Shown: positions 1 through 5,636 of the stretch, one piece after another
Position numbering within the stretch: the stretch's first letter is position 1
Layout: each line of letters begins with the position of its first letter
Assembly (NCBI GenBank): GCA_030591305.1
Contig: JAUVBI010000097.1
Location: 1-10,201, forward strand
From: Pseudomonadota bacterium
GTDB taxonomy: Bacteria > Pseudomonadota > Gammaproteobacteria > Pseudomonadales > Halieaceae
Reading direction: 5' to 3'
DNA length: 10,201 bases
The notes under the pieces: generated by a model
What the model saw: only the letters and a program-made list of their open reading frames with translations
The model's database searches: none
Told to the model about the DNA's origin: nothing
Program-made: the position numbers and the translations under genes

Positions 1-1
1 C

Positions 2-499
2 ATCTTGTCAGCACATATCAAAGACATACTGCAAGCCGCTCAGTCTTCCTCTACCGAAACCGGGCTCACTGTCTGCCTGCAAGAGCTGGAAGAACAATTT
101 GTCGGCACACTTGCTCTGACGCTAGGGGCCCCGAACGAACTTGAGCATGGTGCCCGAGCACGACGGAATCGCCTGTGCTACCTGCAGCAGGCTCGTGATT
201 TTATTGAGGTAAACCTGGATTCGCCGTTAGGCCTGGAAACATTGGCCAGGGTGGTCGGTGTGACTCCCCGGACGCTGTCAACGGCATGTCGGGAGACATT
301 GGGTATCACCCTGATGCAATACATCAGCAATCGGCGGCTCATCGCCGCTAATCACCGTCTTCGTCACTCGAATAAAAAACAGACCACCGTGACCGGTACC
401 GCACTCGCTTACGGGTTTGCTCATATGGGCCGCTTCTCGCGGGATTATCACATTCTGTTTGGTGAATATCCCCTGGAGACACTGGCTGCAGCCGTGTAA
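2..499 (+). CDS. AraC-family transcriptional regulator, C-terminal part (5' end outside window)
   Basis: This is the end of an AraC/XylS-type transcription factor. The reading frame is open to the left edge, and the family is usually about 300-340 residues, so the N-terminal sensor domain lies mostly outside the window. The TTG at position 5 is probably not the true start. Counting from that codon, the DNA-binding domain runs from about residue 60 to 160. A first helix-turn-helix lies around LETLARVVGVTPRTLSTACR (77-96), followed by the linker motif MQYISNRRL (104-112). A second helix-turn-helix includes ALAYGFAHMGRFSRDY (133-148) and the family hallmark FGEYP (152-156). The combination of GFAHMGRFSRDY and LFGEYP is typical of this domain. 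The effector and target genes cannot be deduced. The nearest downstream genes (AbiE) have their own promoter and look like a separate insertion, so regulation of them by this protein is not implied. Confidence 0.9.
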   Translation: MLSAHIKDILQAAQSSSTETGLTVCLQELEEQFVGTLALTLGAPNELEHGARARRNRLCYLQQARDFIEVNLDSPLGLETLARVVGVTPRTLSTACRETLGITLMQYISNRRLIAANHRLRHSNKKQTTVTGTALAYGFAHMGRFSRDYHILFGEYPLETLAAAV

Positions 500-667
500 A
501 AATCACTGCGGTCCAGTCTTGCCACGTGTGATTAAGGTATGAATATTAATTTTATTAGTCCTTGTACTAAATACTGGTTCAGCCCCAGAGCTGTAGACGT
601 TTGATAGCTTCTAAGTACTGCTTTTCGAAATTCACCAGCGAGAAGTCCGCAAATATATTTACTGATG

Positions 668-682
668 GGTAGTGTGACTACC
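668..682. promoter_or_regulatory. Candidate AbiEi operator, distal copy
   Basis: Perfect inverted repeat GGTAGT-GTG-ACTACC. Its core GTAGTGTGACTAC recurs with one change (GTAGTATGACTAC) 96 bp downstream over the abiEi start codon. AbiEi antitoxins of known systems bind inverted repeats in their own promoter and repress it, so these two sites are the natural candidates. That they bind AbiEi is inference. Confidence 0.5.
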
Positions 683-734
683 TAAAAATAATTATATGTA
701 ATGTGCATTGCCGATTGCAGAGGACATTATTAGC

Positions 735-762
735 TTGAGATTCATTATTAATAATGTAATAT
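735..762 (+). promoter_or_regulatory. Predicted abiE promoter, leaderless transcript likely
   Basis: The -35 box TTGAGA (735-740) and -10 box TAATAT (757-762) are separated by 16 bp. The spacer holds the perfect palindrome CATTATTAATAATG (743-756). A start site about 7 bp past the -10 box falls at 769-770, exactly at the ATG of abiEi. No Shine-Dalgarno sequence precedes that ATG, so the mRNA is probably leaderless. Confidence 0.55.
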
Positions 763-764
763 TA

Positions 765-777
765 GTAGTATGACTAC
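765..777. promoter_or_regulatory. Candidate AbiEi operator overlapping the start codon
   Basis: Inverted repeat GTAGT-ATG-ACTAC centred on the abiEi start codon and the predicted transcription start. It matches the distal repeat at 668-682 in 12 of 13 core positions. Binding here would block initiation directly. The recurrence of the same 13-mer argues against chance, but part of it is coding sequence. Confidence 0.5.
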
Positions 778-1555
778 GAATAGTGAACAAAAATTAAAGA
801 TATTACTGGAGCGACATCAGCCCGGAACGGTATGCCTGGCCTCGTGGCTGGAAGCGCAGGGCATATCCCGTGATTTGCAGCAGTATTATCTGAAGAGTGG
901 TTGGCTGGAATCCGTAGGCCGAGGGGCTTTTAAGCGCCCTGGGGACACAGTGGATTGGTTAGGCGGCCTGTTTGCCCTTCAGGAGCAGGCCAAGATGGCC
1001 GTACATGTTGGCGGGATGACAGCGCTCGCAATGCATGGCGCGGCACAATATGTACGAGTAGGCCGGGAAAAAGTGTATCTCTTCTCTCCGCTTGGGGTTT
1101 CGTTACCCGCGTGGTTCAGGAAACATGACTGGGTGAATGAGATAAGGCATGTGCGATCAGATTTTCTCCCAAGGGGTATGGGTATGGGTGTGCATGTGGG
1201 TGGGGCGCTGGCCGCGTCCCCTGCTGTTGTTTGTAAGCTTTCAAGTTCAGAGCGGGCTATGCTGGAGTGTTTGTATCTTGCACCGAATGAACAGGATTTG
1301 GTGGAGTGTTATCAGGTTATGGAAGGGCTTGTAAATTTGCGCCCGAAAGCCGTCCAGCAGTTACTTGAAAATTGTGCATCCGTTAAGGTTAAAAGGTTGT
1401 TTCTCTATATGGCCGAGAAGGCCGGACATCAATGGTTGCAGTTTCTTGATCCGTCAAAGATAAATGTTGGCAAAGGTGATCGCAGTATCGTACATAACGG
1501 CGTGTACGTAGCCGCGCACCACATCAGCATACCCAAAGAACTGGCGGCGCTATGA
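770..1555 (+). CDS. abiEi: AbiEi family antitoxin / transcriptional repressor (type IV toxin-antitoxin)
   Basis: This is the antitoxin of an AbiE abortive-infection system. In known AbiE pairs it neutralises the nucleotidyltransferase toxin without forming a complex and represses its own operon. The 261-residue protein has an N-terminal winged-helix-like segment (about 10-60, including LASWLEAQGISRDLQQYYLK, 23-42, and the GRGAFKRPGD turn, 50-59). The C-terminal AbiEi domain starts near HVGGMTALAMHGAAQYV (79-95) and contains KVYLFSPLG (101-109). This order and length fit the AbiEi_3-type antitoxins. The ATG at 770 is preferred because it lies at the predicted transcription start and no better start with a Shine-Dalgarno sequence follows closely. 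The stop overlaps the toxin start by ATGA (1552-1555), which implies translational coupling. Identification rests on the domain pattern plus the unmistakable partner. Confidence 0.88.
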   Translation: MTTNSEQKLKILLERHQPGTVCLASWLEAQGISRDLQQYYLKSGWLESVGRGAFKRPGDTVDWLGGLFALQEQAKMAVHVGGMTALAMHGAAQYVRVGREKVYLFSPLGVSLPAWFRKHDWVNEIRHVRSDFLPRGMGMGVHVGGALAASPAVVCKLSSSERAMLECLYLAPNEQDLVECYQVMEGLVNLRPKAVQQLLENCASVKVKRLFLYMAEKAGHQWLQFLDPSKINVGKGDRSIVHNGVYVAAHHISIPKELAAL

Positions 1556-2478
1556 TTTCACCGATATACCGCGCACAAGTCAGGTTGTTGTTGAAGGTGC
1601 TTCCCTATGTGGCAAAAGAGGAAGCCTTTGCCTTGAAAGGCGGCACGGCTATCAATCTATTTGAACGGGATTTACCCCGGCTATCGGTGGATATTGATCT
1701 GACCTATCTTCCCTTTGAGGACAGGAAAACAGCCCTTAACGACATTGCAGCTGGCCTTGGGCGTATCAGAGACGATTTGTCACAGTCGATTCCCGGTATT
1801 CAGGTGGCGCTATTGCCGCAGTGTGATGGCCAGGATGCAAAGCTTGGCTGTCAGCTTGACGGTGTTCAGATCAAGGTTGAAGTGAACACGACTATTCGCG
1901 GCTATCTGCAAGAGCCGCGTTTAATGCAGGTAGTAGAGTCAGTACAGGATGAGTTTGAACTATTTGCTGCCATCAAAGTGGTATCGCGTGGTGAACTATA
2001 CGGCGGTAAGATATGCGCCGCACTAGACAGGCAGCACCCCCGTGATCTTTTTGATATTCATGACCTGTTTGAACATGGCGGAATAACAGAAGAAATCAGG
2101 CTCGGTTTCATTGCAGCGCTTCTAAGTCACAACAGGCCAATTCACGAAATGCTAGAGCCGAATTTTCAGGATCAGAGAACCGCTTTTGAAGCCAAGTTTG
2201 CCGGCATGACAGATGACTCTTTCAGCTACAGCGATTTCGAGGCAACGCGAGAGCATCTTGTGACCGAGATCAAACGTCTATTGACTGATGATGACAGGAA
2301 ATTTCTGGTCAGTTTCAAAGCCGGAGAACCACAATGGGATTTGTATCCGGTAGTCGGCTTACAGAATATGTCGGCGGTGCAATGGAAATTGCTCAACATC
2401 AAAAGATTATTGAGTAAGGACGAGACTAAACATGGCGAACAACTGGAATTACTGCGGAAATGCTTGGGAGTGGCTTGA
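1552..2478 (+). CDS. abiEii: AbiEii family nucleotidyltransferase toxin (type IV toxin-antitoxin)
   Basis: This is the toxin of the AbiE pair, a DNA polymerase beta-type nucleotidyltransferase. Family members inhibit growth on phage infection, and mycobacterial relatives (MenT) add nucleotides to tRNA acceptor ends. The 308-residue protein keeps the expected motifs: ALKGGTAINLF (27-37), the metal-binding LSVDIDL (44-50, D47 and D49), a possible third acidic strand QIKVEVN (106-112), and the distal signature ELYGGKICAALDRQHPRDLF (148-167). All the expected catalytic residues appear intact, so the toxin should be active. The gene overlaps abiEi by 4 bp and is probably co-transcribed from the promoter at 735-762. 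Its natural substrate cannot be read from the sequence. Direct phage defence is inferred from the family; plasmid or island stabilisation is an equally fair reading. Confidence 0.93.
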   Translation: MISPIYRAQVRLLLKVLPYVAKEEAFALKGGTAINLFERDLPRLSVDIDLTYLPFEDRKTALNDIAAGLGRIRDDLSQSIPGIQVALLPQCDGQDAKLGCQLDGVQIKVEVNTTIRGYLQEPRLMQVVESVQDEFELFAAIKVVSRGELYGGKICAALDRQHPRDLFDIHDLFEHGGITEEIRLGFIAALLSHNRPIHEMLEPNFQDQRTAFEAKFAGMTDDSFSYSDFEATREHLVTEIKRLLTDDDRKFLVSFKAGEPQWDLYPVVGLQNMSAVQWKLLNIKRLLSKDETKHGEQLELLRKCLGVA

Positions 2479-2586
2479 GCGTTTGAGGTATGACACCAAG
2501 TCAACAATCTAACCATATGCATATCGCATGAATGCAACTCGCTTGAAAAAAAGAAAAAGAGACCCCTTGAGATAAGGCTTGTGCTG

Positions 2587-2653
2587 ATATCCGCATGATG
2601 CGGGATATATTGATACAGGCGCTTGGCAAAGAGCCAATAACTCCCCTTGTATC
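2587..2653. other. Candidate origin of transfer (nested inverted repeats before the relaxase)
   Basis: Three inverted repeats crowd the gap before the relaxase gene. The first is ATATCCGCAT/ATGCGGGATAT (2587-2608, one bulged base). Outer arms GATACA and TGTATC (2612-2617 and 2648-2653) enclose a perfect inner hairpin, TTGGC-AAAGA-GCCAA (2623-2637). A 10-bp palindrome ATATGCATAT lies further upstream (2515-2524). Origins of transfer normally sit next to the relaxase gene and contain such repeats. The string TATCCGC resembles the TATCCTGC-type nick region of VirD2/RP4-like relaxases with one base missing. The outer hairpin ends 5 bp before the relaxase ATG, so it could also control translation. 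The function is inference. Confidence 0.4.
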
Positions 2654-2658
2654 AGACC

Positions 2659-4137
2659 ATGATCCTTAAAGCGTCAGAACGTGGCCATGCCAGTCGGTTA
2701 TCGCTCCATTTGGCCAATGTAGACGAAAACGAGCATGTGGACATCCACGAAATACGTGGTCTTGCCAGTTCAGACCTGCACATGGCTTTTCAGGAAATTG
2801 ATGCTGCCTCCATGGGTACACAATGTAAAAAGCCGTTTTTCCACCTCCAGCTAAGCCCACCTGCCAATGCCCATCTCACCCTTGAACAGTATGAGAAGGC
2901 GGTGGAGGACGTGGAACAGAAACTGGGGCTGGTTGGCCATCCCCGCGCCATCGTTTTTCATGAGAAAAACGGACGGCGACACGCACACGCCGTTTGGTCA
3001 CGGCTGCACGAGAAAGAATACACCCTAACCAACCGGGAAACGGGTGAGAAGGAATTGCATACCAAGCTGGTTGCCAAGCAGTTGCCTCATTTCAAGATCA
3101 GGCTCAATGAGCTCAGCCTGGCCCTTTTCCTTGAAAATGGACTTGAGCCGCCCCAGGGGCTGGTAGATAAAAGCAAGCGCGATCCCAATAACTATGGCTG
3201 GAAAATCTGGCAGCAGGCCAAGCGTCTGAAAGAAGACCCACGTGACCTGAAAGAGATTATTCGTACTGCATTGGAAAGTTCAAACAGCAGGGGAGATTTG
3301 GAAAAGAAACTCAAAGATCACGGCCTTTATTTGGCGCAGGGAGAAAAACGCAATTTTCTGATTGTCCATCATAGCGGTGAACCCATGTCGATGACGCGCT
3401 ATTCGGGGATGAAGGGCAAAGATATCGCAGCCAGGCTCGGAGATGCTAAAAATCTACCTACCCTGGGGCAGGTGCAAACCCAGATAAAAGAACAGCAATC
3501 CAGAGTTGTCAAAAAGAGGCTAGCTGACCTGAAAGAAAGGCAGTCAGTAGAAGCCAGTCCACTACTGGCTGAAAAGAAGGCCATGACGCAAAATCACAGG
3601 GACGAGCGGAGTAGTTTGAAAACCTTTCAAAGAGAGCGATGGCAGGGAGAAGCCCTTGCCTGCGCCAATCGACTTCGCAAGGGGATAAAGGGCTTGTGGG
3701 ATAGGGTGTCAGGTAGGAGAGGAAAAGTATCCCGGCAGAACGAAAAGGACATTATCGATAACCGCCAGCGTGACCGGGACAAGCGCCACGAACTGATCAC
3801 CCGGCAGCTTGCAGAACGGCAAGAATTACAACAGCGGATGAAAACACTAAAAACATCCCACGATAAAGAAAACAAATTGTTGCTCAAGGAGCTGGGTCAT
3901 TCTGTCCGAATAGTGGATAAGGCGCTTACCAATGAGTTTAATGATGCTGAGCAGGGCAAGGAGCAGGATAAGAAGAACGACAAATTGCGGGATGATTTTG
4001 ACAATTCTTCCAAGCAAGGAGAAAAAGAAAAAATGTCGGATAGTTTCAATGAAAAATCCGGTGCAGACAAAAAAGATAAAAAGGAAGACGAACGTGATAA
4101 GGATTTAGGTCGAACCCGCAAACGTGACCCGCACTAA
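2659..4137 (+). CDS. Relaxase / mobilisation nuclease (VirD2-like superfamily, PF03432 type)
   Basis: This is a conjugative relaxase that would nick one strand at the origin of transfer and lead it into a recipient. The ATG at 2659 is chosen over the in-frame TTG at 2647 because relatives begin MILK(G/A)S.RG. No Shine-Dalgarno sequence is evident. The 492-residue protein has an N-terminal relaxase domain (about 1-210): LSLHLANVDENEHVDIHEIRG (14-34), the metal-binding HEKNGRRHAHAVWSR (101-115; H101, H108, H110), then LPHFK and a KRDPNNYGWKIWQQAKR segment. The rest (about 270-492) is a long, highly charged, Lys/Glu/Asp/Arg-rich helical tail, probably coiled coil, ending in a basic stretch. No tyrosine occurs before Y78, so the nucleophile may be a histidine. 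No coupling protein, mating-pair genes or MobC partner is visible, so transfer would need a helper element. The neighbouring AbiE pair probably travels with it. Confidence 0.87.
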   Translation: MILKASERGHASRLSLHLANVDENEHVDIHEIRGLASSDLHMAFQEIDAASMGTQCKKPFFHLQLSPPANAHLTLEQYEKAVEDVEQKLGLVGHPRAIVFHEKNGRRHAHAVWSRLHEKEYTLTNRETGEKELHTKLVAKQLPHFKIRLNELSLALFLENGLEPPQGLVDKSKRDPNNYGWKIWQQAKRLKEDPRDLKEIIRTALESSNSRGDLEKKLKDHGLYLAQGEKRNFLIVHHSGEPMSMTRYSGMKGKDIAARLGDAKNLPTLGQVQTQIKEQQSRVVKKRLADLKERQSVEASPLLAEKKAMTQNHRDERSSLKTFQRERWQGEALACANRLRKGIKGLWDRVSGRRGKVSRQNEKDIIDNRQRDRDKRHELITRQLAERQELQQRMKTLKTSHDKENKLLLKELGHSVRIVDKALTNEFNDAEQGKEQDKKNDKLRDDFDNSSKQGEKEKMSDSFNEKSGADKKDKKEDERDKDLGRTRKRDPH

Positions 4138-4189
4138 CTGTCCTGACTTGACCAGACATACAGCATAGATTTTATGTCTTATTTTCCTG

Positions 4190-4314
4190 AAAGCGGACCT
4201 TTTGAGGTAGCTGAATTGGGCGAATTTAATGGCCCATAACACCTCAAAGCGGTCTAAACGAACCAGCTTATTTTAGCAGTCGTGGGGGCCGCTTTGTGGT
4301 TCTGCCAAAAGCGG
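4190..4314. repeat. Cluster of AAAGCGG repeats forming two stem-loops
   Basis: The motif AAAGCGG occurs near 4190-4196, at 4246-4252 and at 4308-4314 on the plus strand, and inverted (CCGCTTT) at 4289-4295. Two structures result. The first is a long nested stem-loop with outer arms TTTGAGGT/ACCTCAAA (4201-4208 and 4241-4248), extended by GACC/GGTC, and inner arms TGGGC/GCCCA (4217-4221 and 4232-4236). The second is a hairpin, CCGCTTTGTGG/CCAAAAGCGG (4289-4299 and 4305-4314). Neither has a T-run, so they are not simple terminators. The 234-bp gap between the convergent relaxase and decarboxylase-like genes holds nothing else. It may mark an island end or a miniature repeat element. Confidence 0.55.
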
Positions 4315-4371
4315 ACATCCTCACAACTCAACATCTCTTTGTCAGATACAAGCCAATCATAAGGCCCACTA

Positions 4372-5505
4372 TCAAGCCGACTCCACCAACGCCAGCGTCG
4401 ACGGGTGAAACATTTCTTCAAAATCCAGTTTCTTCTTCACCAGCCCCTGCTCGTAGGTGTAGCGCATCACCAACTCCAGCTCTTTACGGTTGGCCTCGAT
4501 GCCGTAGGGCCAGAAATTCGTACCCATAATCTCCTGGGTTTGTTTAAACTCCTGCGTAACCCAGGGTAGTGTTACCTTGAGCGAGGTGGTGGTTTCCATA
4601 TTGTCGTAGGCGATCTGCTTGGCACCGCTGTACATATCAAAGACCGCTTTGGGCAGCGTAGGGTCCGCATCGATAGCATCGCGCCGCACCGCCACCACAT
4701 GCATGATGGGGAACAATCCCGTCTTCTTGAAATAGTCCTGTTCTGCGGCGCGGGTATCGGGGAACAGGGTTTTGATACGGGAGTCACCGTCTAAAAACGA
4801 CTGCGGGGTAATGGCTGTTATCAGGGCATCACAAGCCCCGGAGAGCAGTAATTCAGATTCATCCACACCGGGAGGCCCGTTCACCAGTGGAAAATCATCT
4901 GGAAAATAGTATTGGCTAAAGCCCTTGTTCAATGCGCCTCCATCTGAAGACTTGGTGGTCTCTATCCACTGCATGTCGTCGGCCTTAACACCGTGCTGGT
5001 CGAGCAGAAAGCCGCGAATCCAGGTATTGGCGCTCATGCCATAACCGGGGGTACCGACGCGCTTACCCTTAAGGTCCTCGGGTTTTTTAATACCGGAATC
5101 GGCACGGACAAAGATATTGCGGTGTCTAAATGTTCGGGAGATAAAGACCGGAATCAACGCATAGTCACGAAAATCATTATTGATGTATTTGTTCACATAC
5201 GGGATCAATCCGATCTCGGTGATTTCGTGGGGTTTTTTCGGTCCGAAGGCATAGGCGTTGAGCGCGTAAATATTCTCGTAGTGAAAGCTCACTCTACGGC
5301 CGGGAATACCAGTTTTGCCATCCATAATGCCGCGCACCCGGTCGTAGTCGTAGCCGGCCACCTTGATTTCGCTCTGTTCGCTGTCTGACTTGCTAACGCT
5401 ACCAGCGGCGAGCGCGGCCGGGTTGGCAAACCCCGCAAGGGTGCCTGTGGCACCACCCAGTGCGGCAATTTTCAGAAAGTCACGACGCTTACTATTTTGA
5501 CTCAT
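4372..5505 (-). CDS. Tat-exported 4,5-dihydroxyphthalate decarboxylase-like / periplasmic-binding-fold protein
   Basis: This 377-residue protein has the fold shared by 4,5-dihydroxyphthalate decarboxylase and ABC-transporter substrate-binding proteins. The ATG at 5503-5505 is chosen because GGAGAG lies 4 bp before it and the Tat signal then sits correctly at the N-terminus. The signal has SKRRDFLK (5-12), a hydrophobic stretch, and a likely cleavage site after ALAA (31-34). Family-typical segments are HEITEIGLIPYV (93-104), SRTFRHRNIFVRADSGIKKP (123-142) and EDLKGKRVGTPGYGMSANTW (143-162). The enzyme of phthalate breakdown is cytoplasmic, whereas this one is predicted to be periplasmic. It may therefore be a binding protein for an aromatic or small organic acid rather than a decarboxylase. 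No permease or ATPase gene is in view. It lies downstream of the sulfatase on the same strand, beyond a terminator. The exact ligand is unknown. Confidence 0.82.
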   Translation of the reverse strand: MSQNSKRRDFLKIAALGGATGTLAGFANPAALAAGSVSKSDSEQSEIKVAGYDYDRVRGIMDGKTGIPGRRVSFHYENIYALNAYAFGPKKPHEITEIGLIPYVNKYINNDFRDYALIPVFISRTFRHRNIFVRADSGIKKPEDLKGKRVGTPGYGMSANTWIRGFLLDQHGVKADDMQWIETTKSSDGGALNKGFSQYYFPDDFPLVNGPPGVDESELLLSGACDALITAITPQSFLDGDSRIKTLFPDTRAAEQDYFKKTGLFPIMHVVAVRRDAIDADPTLPKAVFDMYSGAKQIAYDNMETTTSLKVTLPWVTQEFKQTQEIMGTNFWPYGIEANRKELELVMRYTYEQGLVKKKLDFEEMFHPSTLALVESA

Positions 5506-5568
5506 ATCGCTCTCCAACTAGTGAATTATTAATCGCGCAATCAATAAGTGGAAATACAATTCCCTGTA

Positions 5569-5595
5569 CAAAAAAGGCCATGTAACGCGGCCTTT
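5569..5595 (-). terminator. Intrinsic terminator after the sulfatase gene
   Basis: On the minus strand the stem AAAGGCC/GGCCTTT (5595-5589 with 5579-5573) encloses a 9-nt loop, and the stem's last Ts run into further Ts, giving a run of six (5575-5570). It lies about 40 bp past the sulfatase stop codon and before the decarboxylase-like gene. The two minus-strand genes may therefore be only partly co-transcribed. Confidence 0.75.
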
Positions 5596-5636
5596 CTCGG
5601 TAGGTTCATTATGAAAAAGCTGGATTCCAGCGGGCA

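Larger units (their letters stand above)
500..769. other. AT-rich intergenic region, likely left part of an island
   Basis: This 270-bp gap has no coding potential. It is visibly richer in A+T than the genes on either side. It holds the AbiE control region at its right end and a small TTAGT/ACTAA inverted repeat at 555-570. A weak AATCAC/GTGATT pairing (501-506 with 528-533) follows the regulator gene, but it has a 21-nt loop and no T-run, so it is not a convincing terminator. The composition change suggests, without proving it, that foreign DNA begins in this gap. Confidence 0.5.

Noticed and set aside
501..533. Terminator after the AraC-family gene
   Set aside because: Only six pairs across a 21-nt loop and no T-run follow.
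2226..2537. Minus-strand open frame of 103 codons across the end of abiEii
   Set aside because: It lies antisense to a well-supported gene, shows no recognisable motif, and its composition looks like a shadow frame.
2647..2658. TTG start four codons upstream for the relaxase
   Set aside because: Relatives begin at the MILK methionine, and the TTG lies inside the right arm of the hairpin.
4993..5388. Plus-strand open frame of 131 codons inside the decarboxylase-like gene
   Set aside because: It is antisense to a gene with a clear family match and signal peptide, and it has no independent support.
5506..5517. TTG start four codons upstream for the decarboxylase-like protein
   Set aside because: The TTG overlaps the Shine-Dalgarno sequence of the ATG at 5503-5505, which also places the Tat motif correctly.
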